Positions 46,060 to 54,107 of a stretch of DNA of 64,000 bases are shown here, one piece after another. The stretch spans positions 21,445 through 85,444 of the forward strand of contig CAMOUK010000003.1 of assembly GCA_946626535.1 (NCBI GenBank), in the 5' to 3' direction. Positions within the stretch are counted from its first letter, which is position 1. Every line of letters starts with the position of its first letter. Source of the stretch: an uncultured Caryophanales bacterium (GTDB lineage: Bacteria > Bacillota_I > Bacilli_A > Acholeplasmatales > Anaeroplasmataceae). Position numbers and translations under genes: made by a program. The notes under the pieces were generated by a model. That model was not told the DNA's origin. It worked only from the letters and a program-made list of their open reading frames with translations, and made no database searches.

Positions 46060-48129
46060 ATGAAAATGAAAAAACTAATTGGCTTTTTAGCTTTATTATC
46101 ATTATTTACTTTGACAGGGTGTGATAAGTTAAAGAATAATAACGAATCATATCCAAATAGTGGTATTACTGGTGGAACAGATGATGTAACACCAACTGAG
46201 GCAAAAGATACTAAGGAGGAAGCACCTGAGGTAACAACTAACGCATTAAGTGTTTCAGCAGTTGATTCTGGTACAGTTGAAATAAATGGTAATGTTTATA
46301 CTATTTTATCAGCTGGTGAATATGATGTTACAGGTGAGCTAAGTGATGGTTCTATAGTTATTAATGTAGAAGATGGTGAGGTAATATTAAATTTAAATGG
46401 TGTAAATATTACATCAACAACTACAGCACCTATTAATGTTATTTCAGCTTCAAATGTTGAAATATCTGCTAAAAAGGGCACAGATAATTACATTACTGAT
46501 TCAAGAACTACAGCTTTAGATGATGATCCAACAGCAGCTATTTATTCAACCTGCGATCTAAAGATTAAGGGTAAGGGTAATTTATATGTTTTTGGTAATT
46601 ATAACAATGGTATCCATTCTAAGAATGATTTAGATGTTAAAAATTTGAATTTACAGGTTAATGCCATAAATAATGCTTTAAAGGGTAACGATTCAGTAAC
46701 AATTGATACTGCAAATATTACAGCAATATCTACTGGCGGAGATGGTATTAAAACAACAAATTCAGATATTTCTTCTAAGGGAAATCAAAGAGGTAATATT
46801 ACAATCTTAGGTGATGCAAAAGTAGATATTTACGCATGCTGTGACGGTATAGATGCTGCATATAACGTATCTATATTAGCAGATGATAGTGGACTTGAAC
46901 CAACAATAAATATTTATACAAGCTCATATTCAAGTTATTCAAATGATTCGCCTTCAAGCATTGCTAATTCTCAAGTATTATATTTAAAACTTGCAAGTGG
47001 ATATTATTCAACATCATATAGCTATTATGCATATTGCTATAATACAGACGATAAGGAAAATGGAGATTTTATTAAATTATCATATTATCAAACACAAAGT
47101 TCTAATATGGGCTTTGGTGGAAGAAGTCAATCAACATATTATTATCTAAAAGGTGATATCGATACATCAAAATATACAGGTGTTCAAATATATATGTTTG
47201 AAGCAAGTGCTACACCATCAACAACTACTTATTTTGCTGCATCTACTGGTCAAGCAATTAATTCAACAAAGGATATGCTTACCGTTACAAGTGTTTCAAC
47301 ATCTACTAAAAAAATAGGTGTCGATTGGTCTAGTTATCAAGCCCAAAGCTCTCAAACTGGTTTTCCAGGAATGCCTGGTGGAATGCAAGATGGAAATAGC
47401 GATAAAACTAGCTATTCAACAAAAGGAATTAAGTGCGATAATGAAATAAATATTATTGCAGGAAATATTACAATTAAAGCATATGATGATGGTATTCATG
47501 CAACATCAAATGTAACGTTAGAAAATGGTGAATTATCACTAGGAAATGTTAATATTTCTGGAGGTGTTATTACAATAGCATCTAAGGATGATGGTATTCA
47601 TGCAGATAATACTTTAGCTGTTAATGGTGGAACTATTACAATAGCTACAGCGTATGAAGGCTTTGAGGGCAATATCGTTGAAATAAATGGCGGAAATAAT
47701 AGTGTATATGCTACAGATGATGGTATCAATGCTAGTACTGCAATTAAGATTAATGGTGGTACTTCAGTTATTATAGTGGCATCAGGTGATACTGACGCAA
47801 TAGATGCTAATGGAACATATACTCAAACTGGTGGAGTTGTTGTGTCTATGAATCTATCTAACCAAGGTATGGCAACGGCACTTGATACAGATTCTAGAGC
47901 GACTATTAGTGGTGGAACATTCCTAGCCTTTGGAAATTTGGAAACAACACCAACATTATCAAATGTCAAAGCAACAACTAAATCATTAAGTTTAAATTCT
48001 AATACTTATGAGTTAAGTTATAATGGTGATGTCATAGTAACATTTACAACCAAAACGAACTATTCAAAATTCTATTTGGCAGGTAGCAGTGGCGAATATA
48101 AAATTGGTAGTAACACAATAAATTTATAA
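46060..48129 (+). CDS. Cthe_2159-like carbohydrate-binding beta-helix lipoprotein
   Basis: A 689-residue lipoprotein: signal peptide with LTGC, Cys at residue 21. The mature part is the Cthe_2159 (DUF4353) type right-handed beta helix, marked by repeated rungs such as GGDGIKTTN, CDGIDAAYN, AYDDGIHATSN, SKDDGIHADNT and ATDDGINAS with NGGTITI strands between them. Residues about 285-460 form a Ser/Tyr-rich insertion that splits the helix. The Clostridium thermocellum founder binds cellulose and polygalacturonate and has a pectate-lyase-like fold; a pectin-binding role here would suit the pectin locus 3.4 kb downstream. AGGAGG is 8 bases before the ATG. It has its own terminator. Confidence 0.85.
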   Translation: MKMKKLIGFLALLSLFTLTGCDKLKNNNESYPNSGITGGTDDVTPTEAKDTKEEAPEVTTNALSVSAVDSGTVEINGNVYTILSAGEYDVTGELSDGSIVINVEDGEVILNLNGVNITSTTTAPINVISASNVEISAKKGTDNYITDSRTTALDDDPTAAIYSTCDLKIKGKGNLYVFGNYNNGIHSKNDLDVKNLNLQVNAINNALKGNDSVTIDTANITAISTGGDGIKTTNSDISSKGNQRGNITILGDAKVDIYACCDGIDAAYNVSILADDSGLEPTINIYTSSYSSYSNDSPSSIANSQVLYLKLASGYYSTSYSYYAYCYNTDDKENGDFIKLSYYQTQSSNMGFGGRSQSTYYYLKGDIDTSKYTGVQIYMFEASATPSTTTYFAASTGQAINSTKDMLTVTSVSTSTKKIGVDWSSYQAQSSQTGFPGMPGGMQDGNSDKTSYSTKGIKCDNEINIIAGNITIKAYDDGIHATSNVTLENGELSLGNVNISGGVITIASKDDGIHADNTLAVNGGTITIATAYEGFEGNIVEINGGNNSVYATDDGINASTAIKINGGTSVIIVASGDTDAIDANGTYTQTGGVVVSMNLSNQGMATALDTDSRATISGGTFLAFGNLETTPTLSNVKATTKSLSLNSNTYELSYNGDVIVTFTTKTNYSKFYLAGSSGEYKIGSNTINL

Positions 48130-48173
48130 TTTCAAAAACTTATAAAAATTTGAATAATTATTAAAAAACGAGG

Positions 48174-48211
48174 ACCTCTAAAATTTTTATGTGATTTTTA
48201 GAGGTTTTTTT
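48174..48211 (+). terminator. Terminator after the Cthe_2159-like gene
   Basis: 10-bp stem 48174-48183 with 48196-48205, 12-base loop, 7-T run. Confidence 0.9.
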
Positions 48212-48233
48212 ATATTTTTGTAAAAAAATCAAG

Positions 48234-48262
48234 TTGAATATTATTTTTTTTTATCTTATAAT
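48234..48262 (+). promoter_or_regulatory. Promoter of the acidic-repeat gene
   Basis: TTGAAT (48234-48239), 17-base spacer, TATAAT (48257-48262). The first in-frame TTG of the open frame is the -35 box itself, so translation must start downstream. Confidence 0.75.
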
Positions 48263-48293
48263 ATTTATAAAGTACGAAAAGAGGGCGATGTTA

Positions 48294-49301
48294 ATGTTTT
48301 ATGCAAGTTTTTGGGAAGATTTAATGAATAACAAGACTGATCAAATTTTCTTTTTATCAATTGCTGCAGTTATTTTGATCATAGTTATTTTATTAATCAT
48401 TTCGAAGATAGCAGATTATGCTAGAAGTAAAAGATATGTTGAAAACAAACCAGCTGCTACTGTAGTTGCAAAACCAGCTGAGGAAAAGAAGGAAGAAACT
48501 GTTGTTGCTGCTCCTGTTGAAGAAACTCCAGTTCAAGAAGAACAACCTGAAGAAGAAGCAGTTGAAGAAGAGGTTGTTGAAGAACCAGTTGAGGAAGTAG
48601 TTGAAGAAGAAACTACAGAAGAACCAGCTGAAGAAGTAGTTGAAGAAGAAGCTACAGAAGAACCAGTTGAAGAAGTAGTTGAAGAAAAAGCTACAGAAGA
48701 ACCAGTTGAAGAAGTAGTTGAAGAAAAAGCTACAGAAGAACCAGTTGAAGAAGTAGTTGAAGAAAAAACTACAGAAGAACCAGTTGAGGAAGTAGTTGAA
48801 GAAGAAACTGCTGAAGAACCAGTTGAGGAAGTAGTTGAAGAAGAAGCTGCTGAAGAACCAGCTGAAGAAGTAGTTGAAGAAGAAGCTGCTGAAGAACCAG
48901 TTGAAGAAGTAGTTGAAGAAGAAGCTGCTGAAGAACCAGCTGAAGAAGTAGTTGAAGAAGAAGCTGCTGAAGAAGAAGCTGCTGAAGAACCAGCTGAAGA
49001 AGTAGTTGAAGAAGAAACTACAGAAGAACCAGCTGAAGAAGAAGCTGCTGAAGAACCAGCTGAAGAAGAAGCTGCTGAAGAACCAGCTGAGGAAGTAGTT
49101 GAAGAAGAACCAAAACAAGCTGAAACTAAGAAAGCTCCTGCTAAAAAGGCACCAGCAAAGAAAGCTCCTGCAAAGAAGGCTACTACAACTAAGAAAGCTC
49201 CTGCAAAGAAAGCTGCTCCTGCTGAAACTAAGAAATTAGCAGATAAAAAGAAAAAATCTACTAAGCAATTAGAAGATTTATTGGAATATTTAGGCGAGTA
49301 A
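48294..49301 (+). CDS. Membrane-anchored acidic-repeat protein with a Lys/Ala-rich tail
   Basis: 335 residues from the ATG at 48294, which has AGAGGG 8 bases upstream; ATG 48288 is too close. Layout: one transmembrane helix (about 16-40), a short linker, about 200 residues of a 13-residue acidic repeat (EEPVEEVVEEEAA, about 14 imperfect copies; 39-bp DNA repeats), then a strongly basic tail of KKAPAKKA units like histone H1/AlgP tails, ending in a short helix. Net charge switches from very negative to very positive. The next gene has the same KKAPAKKA type segment. No known function; a membrane-to-nucleoid or RNA tether is conceivable but untested. Confidence 0.8.
   Translation: MFYASFWEDLMNNKTDQIFFLSIAAVILIIVILLIISKIADYARSKRYVENKPAATVVAKPAEEKKEETVVAAPVEETPVQEEQPEEEAVEEEVVEEPVEEVVEEETTEEPAEEVVEEEATEEPVEEVVEEKATEEPVEEVVEEKATEEPVEEVVEEKTTEEPVEEVVEEETAEEPVEEVVEEEAAEEPAEEVVEEEAAEEPVEEVVEEEAAEEPAEEVVEEEAAEEEAAEEPAEEVVEEETTEEPAEEEAAEEPAEEEAAEEPAEEVVEEEPKQAETKKAPAKKAPAKKAPAKKATTTKKAPAKKAAPAETKKLADKKKKSTKQLEDLLEYLGE
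48540..49115 (+). repeat. 39-bp tandem repeat tract coding for the acidic repeats
   Basis: Imperfect copies of GAAGAACCAGTTGAAGAAGT-led 39-bp units with variants (Val/Ala, Ala/Thr, Glu/Lys) and some truncated units near 48960-49080, a pattern that expands and contracts by slippage or recombination. Confidence 0.85.
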
Positions 49302-49317
49302 TAGGAGGACTACGAAG

Positions 49318-50325
49318 ATGGCAAAAACAAATTCAGTAGATAAGAAGCAATTACAAGCAGATATCGAAGCTATTAAAAATGCTAAGACAGAAAAGGAAGT
49401 TGACGATATCGTTGCTAAATATAGTGCTGCATTAGCTGAAATGGAAAAAGCTAAAGCTGCAAAGAAGGCTGAAGCAAAGAAAGCTCCTGCGAAGAAAGCT
49501 ACAACTGCTACAGCAAAGAAAGCTCCTGCAAAGAAAACTACAGCTGCTGCAAAGAAAGAACCAGCTGCAAAGAAGGAACCTGCAAAGAAGAGTACAGGTG
49601 GACGTTACAATGGTAAGTTCGAAGTATTCCAAGTCGGTGATGGATTCCAATATAATTTAAAGGCATCTAATGGTGAAATCTTAGTTGCATCAGAATTATA
49701 TACAACTAAAGATGGTGTTTTAAAGGCTATCGATGCTATTAGAAGAAATGTTGAAACTGGTGGCGAAATTAGAGTATTTGCTGATAAGCGTGGAAGACAT
49801 AAATTCAAACTTATCGCAGGTAACCATAGAGTTATTGCAATTTCTGCAAACTATATGACAGAAAAGAACGCTACTAGCGCATCTGAATCATTTAAGAAAT
49901 TCGCGCTTTCTGCAGATGTTGTAGAAGTTGAATTAGAGGATAAGGATGCAGCAACTGCTACTCCTGTTGAGATTGGTAAAATTGAACATAAGGATGGCGG
50001 TAAATTTGAATATGAAAAGTTTAATGATGAATTCAGCTGGGATTTAAAGGCATCTAATGGTCAAATCCTATGCCAAGCTGATGGATATACATCAAAAGCA
50101 AGCTGCTTAAATTCAATTGAAGTATTTAAGGCAAATGTAAAAGATGGTACATTCAAGATTGTTAAGGATAAGAATGATCATTACTTATTTAAGTTATATA
50201 CTCAAAACGGTAGAGTATGTGCTATCGGCGAATCTTATGAAACAAAGCAAGGCGCTGAATCAGCAGCAATCTCTGTTACATCTTTCTATCAAAAGGCAGA
50301 TTTAGTTGAATTAAAAGACGAATAA
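49318..50325 (+). CDS. YegP-type (DUF1508) repeat protein with a Lys/Ala-rich N-terminal region
   Basis: 335 residues, cytoplasmic. Residues 1-42 are helical, 43-96 hold KKAPAKKATTATAKKAPAKK-like basic repeats, and 98-335 contain four units of about 48-58 residues related to DUF1508/YegP: GKFEVFQVGDGFQYNLKAS..., GEIRVFADKRGRHKFKLIA..., GKFEYEKFNDEFSWDLKAS... and GTFKIVKDKNDHYLFKLYT..., each with an NG.I/V.. turn. Units 1 and 3, and 2 and 4, are most alike, so two tandem YegP pairs. AGGAGG precedes the ATG; it is 16 bases after the acidic-repeat gene, probably one transcript. YegP function is unknown; the basic segment suggests nucleic-acid or polyanion binding. Confidence 0.82.
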   Translation: MAKTNSVDKKQLQADIEAIKNAKTEKEVDDIVAKYSAALAEMEKAKAAKKAEAKKAPAKKATTATAKKAPAKKTTAAAKKEPAAKKEPAKKSTGGRYNGKFEVFQVGDGFQYNLKASNGEILVASELYTTKDGVLKAIDAIRRNVETGGEIRVFADKRGRHKFKLIAGNHRVIAISANYMTEKNATSASESFKKFALSADVVEVELEDKDAATATPVEIGKIEHKDGGKFEYEKFNDEFSWDLKASNGQILCQADGYTSKASCLNSIEVFKANVKDGTFKIVKDKNDHYLFKLYTQNGRVCAIGESYETKQGAESAAISVTSFYQKADLVELKDE

Positions 50326-50333
50326 AAAATTTA

Positions 50334-50360
50334 GGGTTACCTAGCGGTAGCCCTTTTTTA
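50334..50360 (+). terminator. Terminator of the acidic-repeat/YegP transcript
   Basis: 8-bp stem with one T-G pair (50334-50341 with 50346-50353), TAGC loop, 7-T run. Confidence 0.88.
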
Positions 50361-50373
50361 AAAGGTTGATATT

Positions 50374-51486
50374 ATGGAAATTTATATTCCAAAGGATATT
50401 TTAAAGGCAACATTTTCTAATCCTAATAAGGATAGTAAATATGTTAAAGGAAAAATTAATAAAATAGGCGAATTATATCAGATAAGCTTATTTACTGATA
50501 AGCAGGCATTTCATAAGAATTATTCTGATGCTGAAATTAACAATCAAATTATTAGTTTATTTAATGATTTTTGTAATTTAGAGATATTTACTAAGGACTT
50601 TGTCTATGGCTATAGACTAACTAAAAAAGGTAAATTATTAACTAATAAGAGAAAAAATAATGAATTAATAAATATTGAAGATCATAATCGTAATAAGAAT
50701 TATCTTTTAGATGAAACGATGATTATTCCTGCTCTTATTGATTTAGGTGTTACAACTCCAGATGGTAGAGTAGTTAAGGCTAAATATGATAAATATAGAC
50801 AGATTAATCGATTTTTAGAAATAATTAATGATTCTGTAGGTGAAGAAAAGAAATTAAAGATTATCGACTTTGGTTGTGGTAAGAGTTATTTAACCTTTAT
50901 ATTATATTATTATTTATATAAGGTTAAGAAAATAGATGTTGATATCATAGGATTGGATTTAAAATCTGATGTTATTAATGAATGTAATAAGATATCAGAA
51001 AAATATGGATATCAAGACCATTTAAAATTTATAGATGGTAATATTAAGGATTTTAATGAAAAAGATAATATTGATATGATTATTACCTTACATGCTTGTG
51101 ATACGGCAACTGATTATGCCTTATATTACGCTATAAATATGAAATGTAGATATATATTTTCAGTTCCATGCTGCCAAAAGGAAGTTAATTCACAGCTAGA
51201 TTCATCTAATCTGCATTTTATGAATAAATTTGGTATCATTAAGGAAAGATATTCTAGCCTACTTACTGATTCTATTAGAGCTAATATATTACAATATTAT
51301 GGATATAAAACTCAAATATTAGAATTTGTCGATTTTGATGCCACACCTAAGAATTTATTAATAAGAGCATCTTTAACTAATAATGGCTATAATAAAAAGG
51401 TAAAAGAAGAAATAGATGAGGTCGTTAAGACACTAAATATCAAACAAACTTTATATGAATTAGCATTTAAAAAGGAGGAAGCTTAG
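50374..51486 (+). CDS. SAM-dependent methyltransferase (METTL25/RRNAD1-like)
   Basis: 370 residues. The Rossmann methyltransferase core begins near 165 with IIDFGCGKSYLTFILYYYL (SAM-binding motif I), followed by DIIGLDLKSDV (acidic loop), TLHACDTATDYALYYAI and VPCCQKEVN. The TLHACDTATD and CCQ elements mark the Methyltransf_32 family, related to eukaryotic METTL25/RRNAD1. The N-terminal 150 residues carry the substrate-specific part, with KKGKLLTNKRK. RNA is the probable substrate, unproven. Its 3' end overlaps the convergent pectinesterase gene by 4 bases, and the two tails form a hairpin. Confidence 0.82.
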   Translation: MEIYIPKDILKATFSNPNKDSKYVKGKINKIGELYQISLFTDKQAFHKNYSDAEINNQIISLFNDFCNLEIFTKDFVYGYRLTKKGKLLTNKRKNNELINIEDHNRNKNYLLDETMIIPALIDLGVTTPDGRVVKAKYDKYRQINRFLEIINDSVGEEKKLKIIDFGCGKSYLTFILYYYLYKVKKIDVDIIGLDLKSDVINECNKISEKYGYQDHLKFIDGNIKDFNEKDNIDMIITLHACDTATDYALYYAINMKCRYIFSVPCCQKEVNSQLDSSNLHFMNKFGIIKERYSSLLTDSIRANILQYYGYKTQILEFVDFDATPKNLLIRASLTNNGYNKKVKEEIDEVVKTLNIKQTLYELAFKKEEA

Positions 51487-51498
51487 TCTTCCTCCTTT
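51471..51498. terminator. Bidirectional terminator built into two coding ends
   Basis: Perfect 11-bp stem AAAGGAGGAAG/CTTCCTCCTTT (51471-51481 with 51488-51498), 6-base loop, lying inside the 3' ends of both convergent genes; A/T-rich flanks on each side are weak T tracts. Confidence 0.6.
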
Positions 51499-52418
51499 AA
51501 ATATTTTATGAAGTTGTTATAGTAAGTATATGCTTCATCTTTATTCATTATTTTCGCCCATTTCACTCTAGCTGTAGTATCAGCATTTGGACTATATTCA
51601 AAATATCTAGCAGTTTCATATCTTGTTGTATTACTCCAATTTGAAAAGCCTTCTTGTGATATGTGATTGCCTAAATTACAATCTATAAATGCGGCGCAAC
51701 CATAATCTCTCCATGGCCTAGATAAATATACATTTAAAGTGCCTTCTTCACCAACTAAATTACACTTATAAAATAGGTAACCATATGGAATATCTAGATT
51801 ATGTGATGGAGCGGTAAGATAACCAGCTACGTCGTGGCTAGAATGTTCTCTATTTATGCTAATTATTTCACATTCGTTAAATAGAGCTGTCGCTCCTCCA
51901 AATATGAAATCAACATCACCCCTAATAATACATTTATTAAAGATTTGTCTATTGTGTCTACCAGTGATTTCATAGTCTGGTAGGAATCCTTTATATTTTA
52001 TTAATAGGTTTGGTGGAAGAGGAGCAGTAAATAAAGTATCTTGAGCACTATCTAAAAATACATTTTCACACTTGAAATTGTTTCCATCAGCATGTAGGGC
52101 TACTGCTTGACCATAAACATCAGATGGAACAGATGTATTTTTAATGGTTAGATTCTTAATTGTTACATTATTTGCCCCTACAAAGACTGTATATGTTCTA
52201 AAAGTATTACATTCATTATGGTCTTCCATAATCTTGTGATAGTGATCATTATTCTCAATTATTGTGTTTTCTCTATCTTCACCGATTATAGTTACTCCAT
52301 CGACAAAAATAGCAATTTTTTCTTTATAAATTCCAGGTTTCAGCTGAATTGTGTCACCTTGCTTACACATATTTAGCATATTAGAAATTGAGTCGTTATT
52401 GGTTATACTATATATCAT
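51483..52418 (-). CDS. Pectinesterase (CE8), cytoplasmic
   Basis: A 311-residue right-handed beta-helix pectin methylesterase. Catalytic and substrate residues are all present: Q104 in GQAVAL, Q126-D127 in QDTLF, D170 in GDVDFIFGGA, R234 and W236 in YLSRPWR. It removes methyl esters from homogalacturonan oligosaccharides. There is no signal peptide, so it acts after uptake on imported fragments. AAAGGTGTG precedes the ATG. It is divergent from the remaining pectin genes, with the shared regulatory gap at 52419-52616. Confidence 0.95.
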   Translation of the reverse strand: MIYSITNNDSISNMLNMCKQGDTIQLKPGIYKEKIAIFVDGVTIIGEDRENTIIENNDHYHKIMEDHNECNTFRTYTVFVGANNVTIKNLTIKNTSVPSDVYGQAVALHADGNNFKCENVFLDSAQDTLFTAPLPPNLLIKYKGFLPDYEITGRHNRQIFNKCIIRGDVDFIFGGATALFNECEIISINREHSSHDVAGYLTAPSHNLDIPYGYLFYKCNLVGEEGTLNVYLSRPWRDYGCAAFIDCNLGNHISQEGFSNWSNTTRYETARYFEYSPNADTTARVKWAKIMNKDEAYTYYNNFIKYLKEED

Positions 52419-52443
52419 AAAATCACACCTTTCGACGTTTCAA

Positions 52444-52452
52444 ATTATAGCA
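52444..52452 (-). promoter_or_regulatory. Extended -10 promoter of the pectinesterase gene
   Basis: TGC-TATAAT on the minus strand, about 26 bases before the ATG at 52418; no clear -35 box. Confidence 0.45.
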
Positions 52453-52529
52453 TATTTATGCACTTAAAATAAAGCCGAAAATATATAAAAAATAAGGACT
52501 TTTCAACGAAAAAAACGAAAATATTTCTA

Positions 52530-52558
52530 TTGACTAATAATGTCCATAATGATAAAAT
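52530..52558 (+). promoter_or_regulatory. Promoter of the + strand pectin operon
   Basis: TTGACT (52530-52535), 17-base spacer, TAAAAT (52553-52558). The transcription start should be about 52565, just before the CRE-like site. Confidence 0.65.
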
Positions 52559-52571
52559 AAGTTGTGAACTA

Positions 52572-52585
52572 TGAAAGCGCTATGC
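52572..52585. promoter_or_regulatory. CRE-like operator (CcpA or LacI-family site)
   Basis: TGAAAGCGCTATGC matches 12 of 14 positions of the CRE consensus TGWAARCGYTWNCW. It lies just after the expected transcription start, a roadblock position. A wider inverted repeat AAGCGC (52575-52580) / GCGCTT (52593-52598) overlaps it. Confidence 0.5.
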
Positions 52586-52616
52586 TATGACTGCGCTTGT
52601 TTAGGGAGTAAGTTTT

Positions 52617-53288
52617 ATGATTAAAAGAATTGTCACTCTTGGTGATTCGACCATGCAATTTAATAATCATCTAAAGTACCCTCAAACAGGTTGGCCACAA
52701 GCGTTAGAAAGGTTCGTAAAATGTCCCATTCTTAACTTTGCTAGGAATGGACGAAGTACTAAAAGCTTTATTGACCAAGGATTGTTTAGTGAAGCTTTAG
52801 ATAGTATAGAAGCTGACGATTTAGTATTAATTGAATTTGGTCATAATGATTCTAAAATTTCTGACCCATTGAGATATACTGAGCCGTATACTTCATACCA
52901 ACAAAATATTAAATATATGGTTGATGAAATCTTAAAGAAAAAAGCCAGAGTTATCCTATTGACTTCTATAACTGAAAGGAAGTTTGAAAACGGGAAGCTA
53001 TTAAGAACCCATGGAGATTATCCTCAAGCAGTAATTGATTTGGCTAAGAAACTAAATTTAGATTACATCGATTTATATGAAAAGACTAAAGAAGTAGTCG
53101 AAAAAGAAGGAGAGGAATTATCTAAAAGATTCTTTATGAATTTCGATAAAGGGTTATATGAGAATAAACCTGAAGGCAGTATAGATGACACTCATCTTAG
53201 ATATGATGGAGCATTTATGGTTGCCGATTGTTTTTATAAAGAAATGAAAAGATTAAATTTGTATCCTGAAATATTTATAAAGGGCTAA
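52617..53288 (+). CDS. Rhamnogalacturonan acetylesterase-like SGNH hydrolase (CE12), cytoplasmic
   Basis: A 223-residue SGNH/GDSL hydrolase. Block I GDST has nucleophile Ser11, block II NGRST has Gly45, block III FGHND has Asn77, and block V DDTH supplies Asp190 and His193. The GDSTMQ..., GWPQAL, NGRSTKSF and HND...TYxQN pattern is that of rhamnogalacturonan acetylesterases such as Bacillus YesT/RhgT. It removes acetyl groups from rhamnogalacturonan oligosaccharides. No signal peptide, so it works inside the cell. GGGAG precedes the ATG. First gene of the operon, 6 bases before the next gene. Confidence 0.9.
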   Translation: MIKRIVTLGDSTMQFNNHLKYPQTGWPQALERFVKCPILNFARNGRSTKSFIDQGLFSEALDSIEADDLVLIEFGHNDSKISDPLRYTEPYTSYQQNIKYMVDEILKKKARVILLTSITERKFENGKLLRTHGDYPQAVIDLAKKLNLDYIDLYEKTKEVVEKEGEELSKRFFMNFDKGLYENKPEGSIDDTHLRYDGAFMVADCFYKEMKRLNLYPEIFIKG

Positions 53289-53294
53289 ACTATA

Positions 53295-54065
53295 ATGAGA
53301 AAAAGTATATATAGGTATATGTTCTATGATTTAGCAACTATTACCTTGATAGGTTGTGTGCTTGAGGCGCTTGTTACAATGATGTCAGGTTATGTATTTA
53401 TAAGTGCTCCTAGCATTACGTTTGGGTTACTACTTATAACTATGGCAGTTGTAAGATGGCATTTTTGGGGATTAACCACAATACCATTTATAGCTTTAGC
53501 TAATTGTATAGGTGGTCATTTTAATAGATTCTCGTATTTCGCAGCAATGTATGATTGGCGAATGGGTTTATCTATCGGTGTTGGCTTGCTGGTGTTTATA
53601 ATTGATATAATAATATTTAAGAAGCTTGGCACCAAGAAAACATTAAATAATTTATGGCTATTCATTTCAATGTTAGTCATTAATTATATATTATTCAACT
53701 TAGTACAAGTTGGATTCTATAATTTAATAACCTCCGGTAATCCTTTAAAGGTTGGTGAAATATTGTATTCATATAATATTCAAACAACAAATGATTTAGG
53801 AGAAACAATTATTTCGACAAAAAAAGATAATTTATGTGTTTATGCTCAAAATAGTTTCACATATAATTTGATTGGACTACGGATAATGATTGTTGGCGGA
53901 GTGATATTAAAATATCAAGGAGTTTTGACAAATGCATATGAAAAACTCGTTGATGACAAGAAAAAAGAAGAATTAGATCGTATTGATGCAGAAACTTTCT
54001 CGATATCTGAAACTGATGAAGAGGAAGAACATAATACAACTGATTCGAATGAGTTAAAATTATAG
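53295..54065 (+). CDS. Polytopic membrane protein of the pectin locus, unknown function
   Basis: 256 residues with about six transmembrane segments (roughly 11-33, 38-55, 58-72, 88-107, 116-145, 190-208) and a charged, acidic C-terminal tail (residues 218-256, rich in Glu, Asp, Ser, Thr). ATMVSG-like motifs of known transporters are not seen. The compact N-terminal helix bundle is loosely reminiscent of ECF S-components, but no match is certain. It lies between the acetylesterase and the first ABC permease in one operon, so a role in sugar uptake or its control is likely. One of five unknown membrane proteins here. Confidence 0.7.
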   Translation: MRKSIYRYMFYDLATITLIGCVLEALVTMMSGYVFISAPSITFGLLLITMAVVRWHFWGLTTIPFIALANCIGGHFNRFSYFAAMYDWRMGLSIGVGLLVFIIDIIIFKKLGTKKTLNNLWLFISMLVINYILFNLVQVGFYNLITSGNPLKVGEILYSYNIQTTNDLGETIISTKKDNLCVYAQNSFTYNLIGLRIMIVGGVILKYQGVLTNAYEKLVDDKKKEELDRIDAETFSISETDEEEEHNTTDSNELKL

Positions 54066-54107
54066 CAAGAGATTTTAACAAATTAGCATTAAAGGAAGGT
54101 GTGTTTT

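Noticed and set aside
48234..48293. N-terminal extension of the acidic-repeat protein from TTG 48234
   Set aside because: That TTG is part of the -35 box of a good promoter, and the SD matches ATG 48294.
48393..49118. 241-codon minus-strand open frame opposite the acidic repeats
   Set aside because: It is the antisense of GAA/GTT-rich repeats, giving only Phe/Ser/Trp repeats; no SD and no start context.
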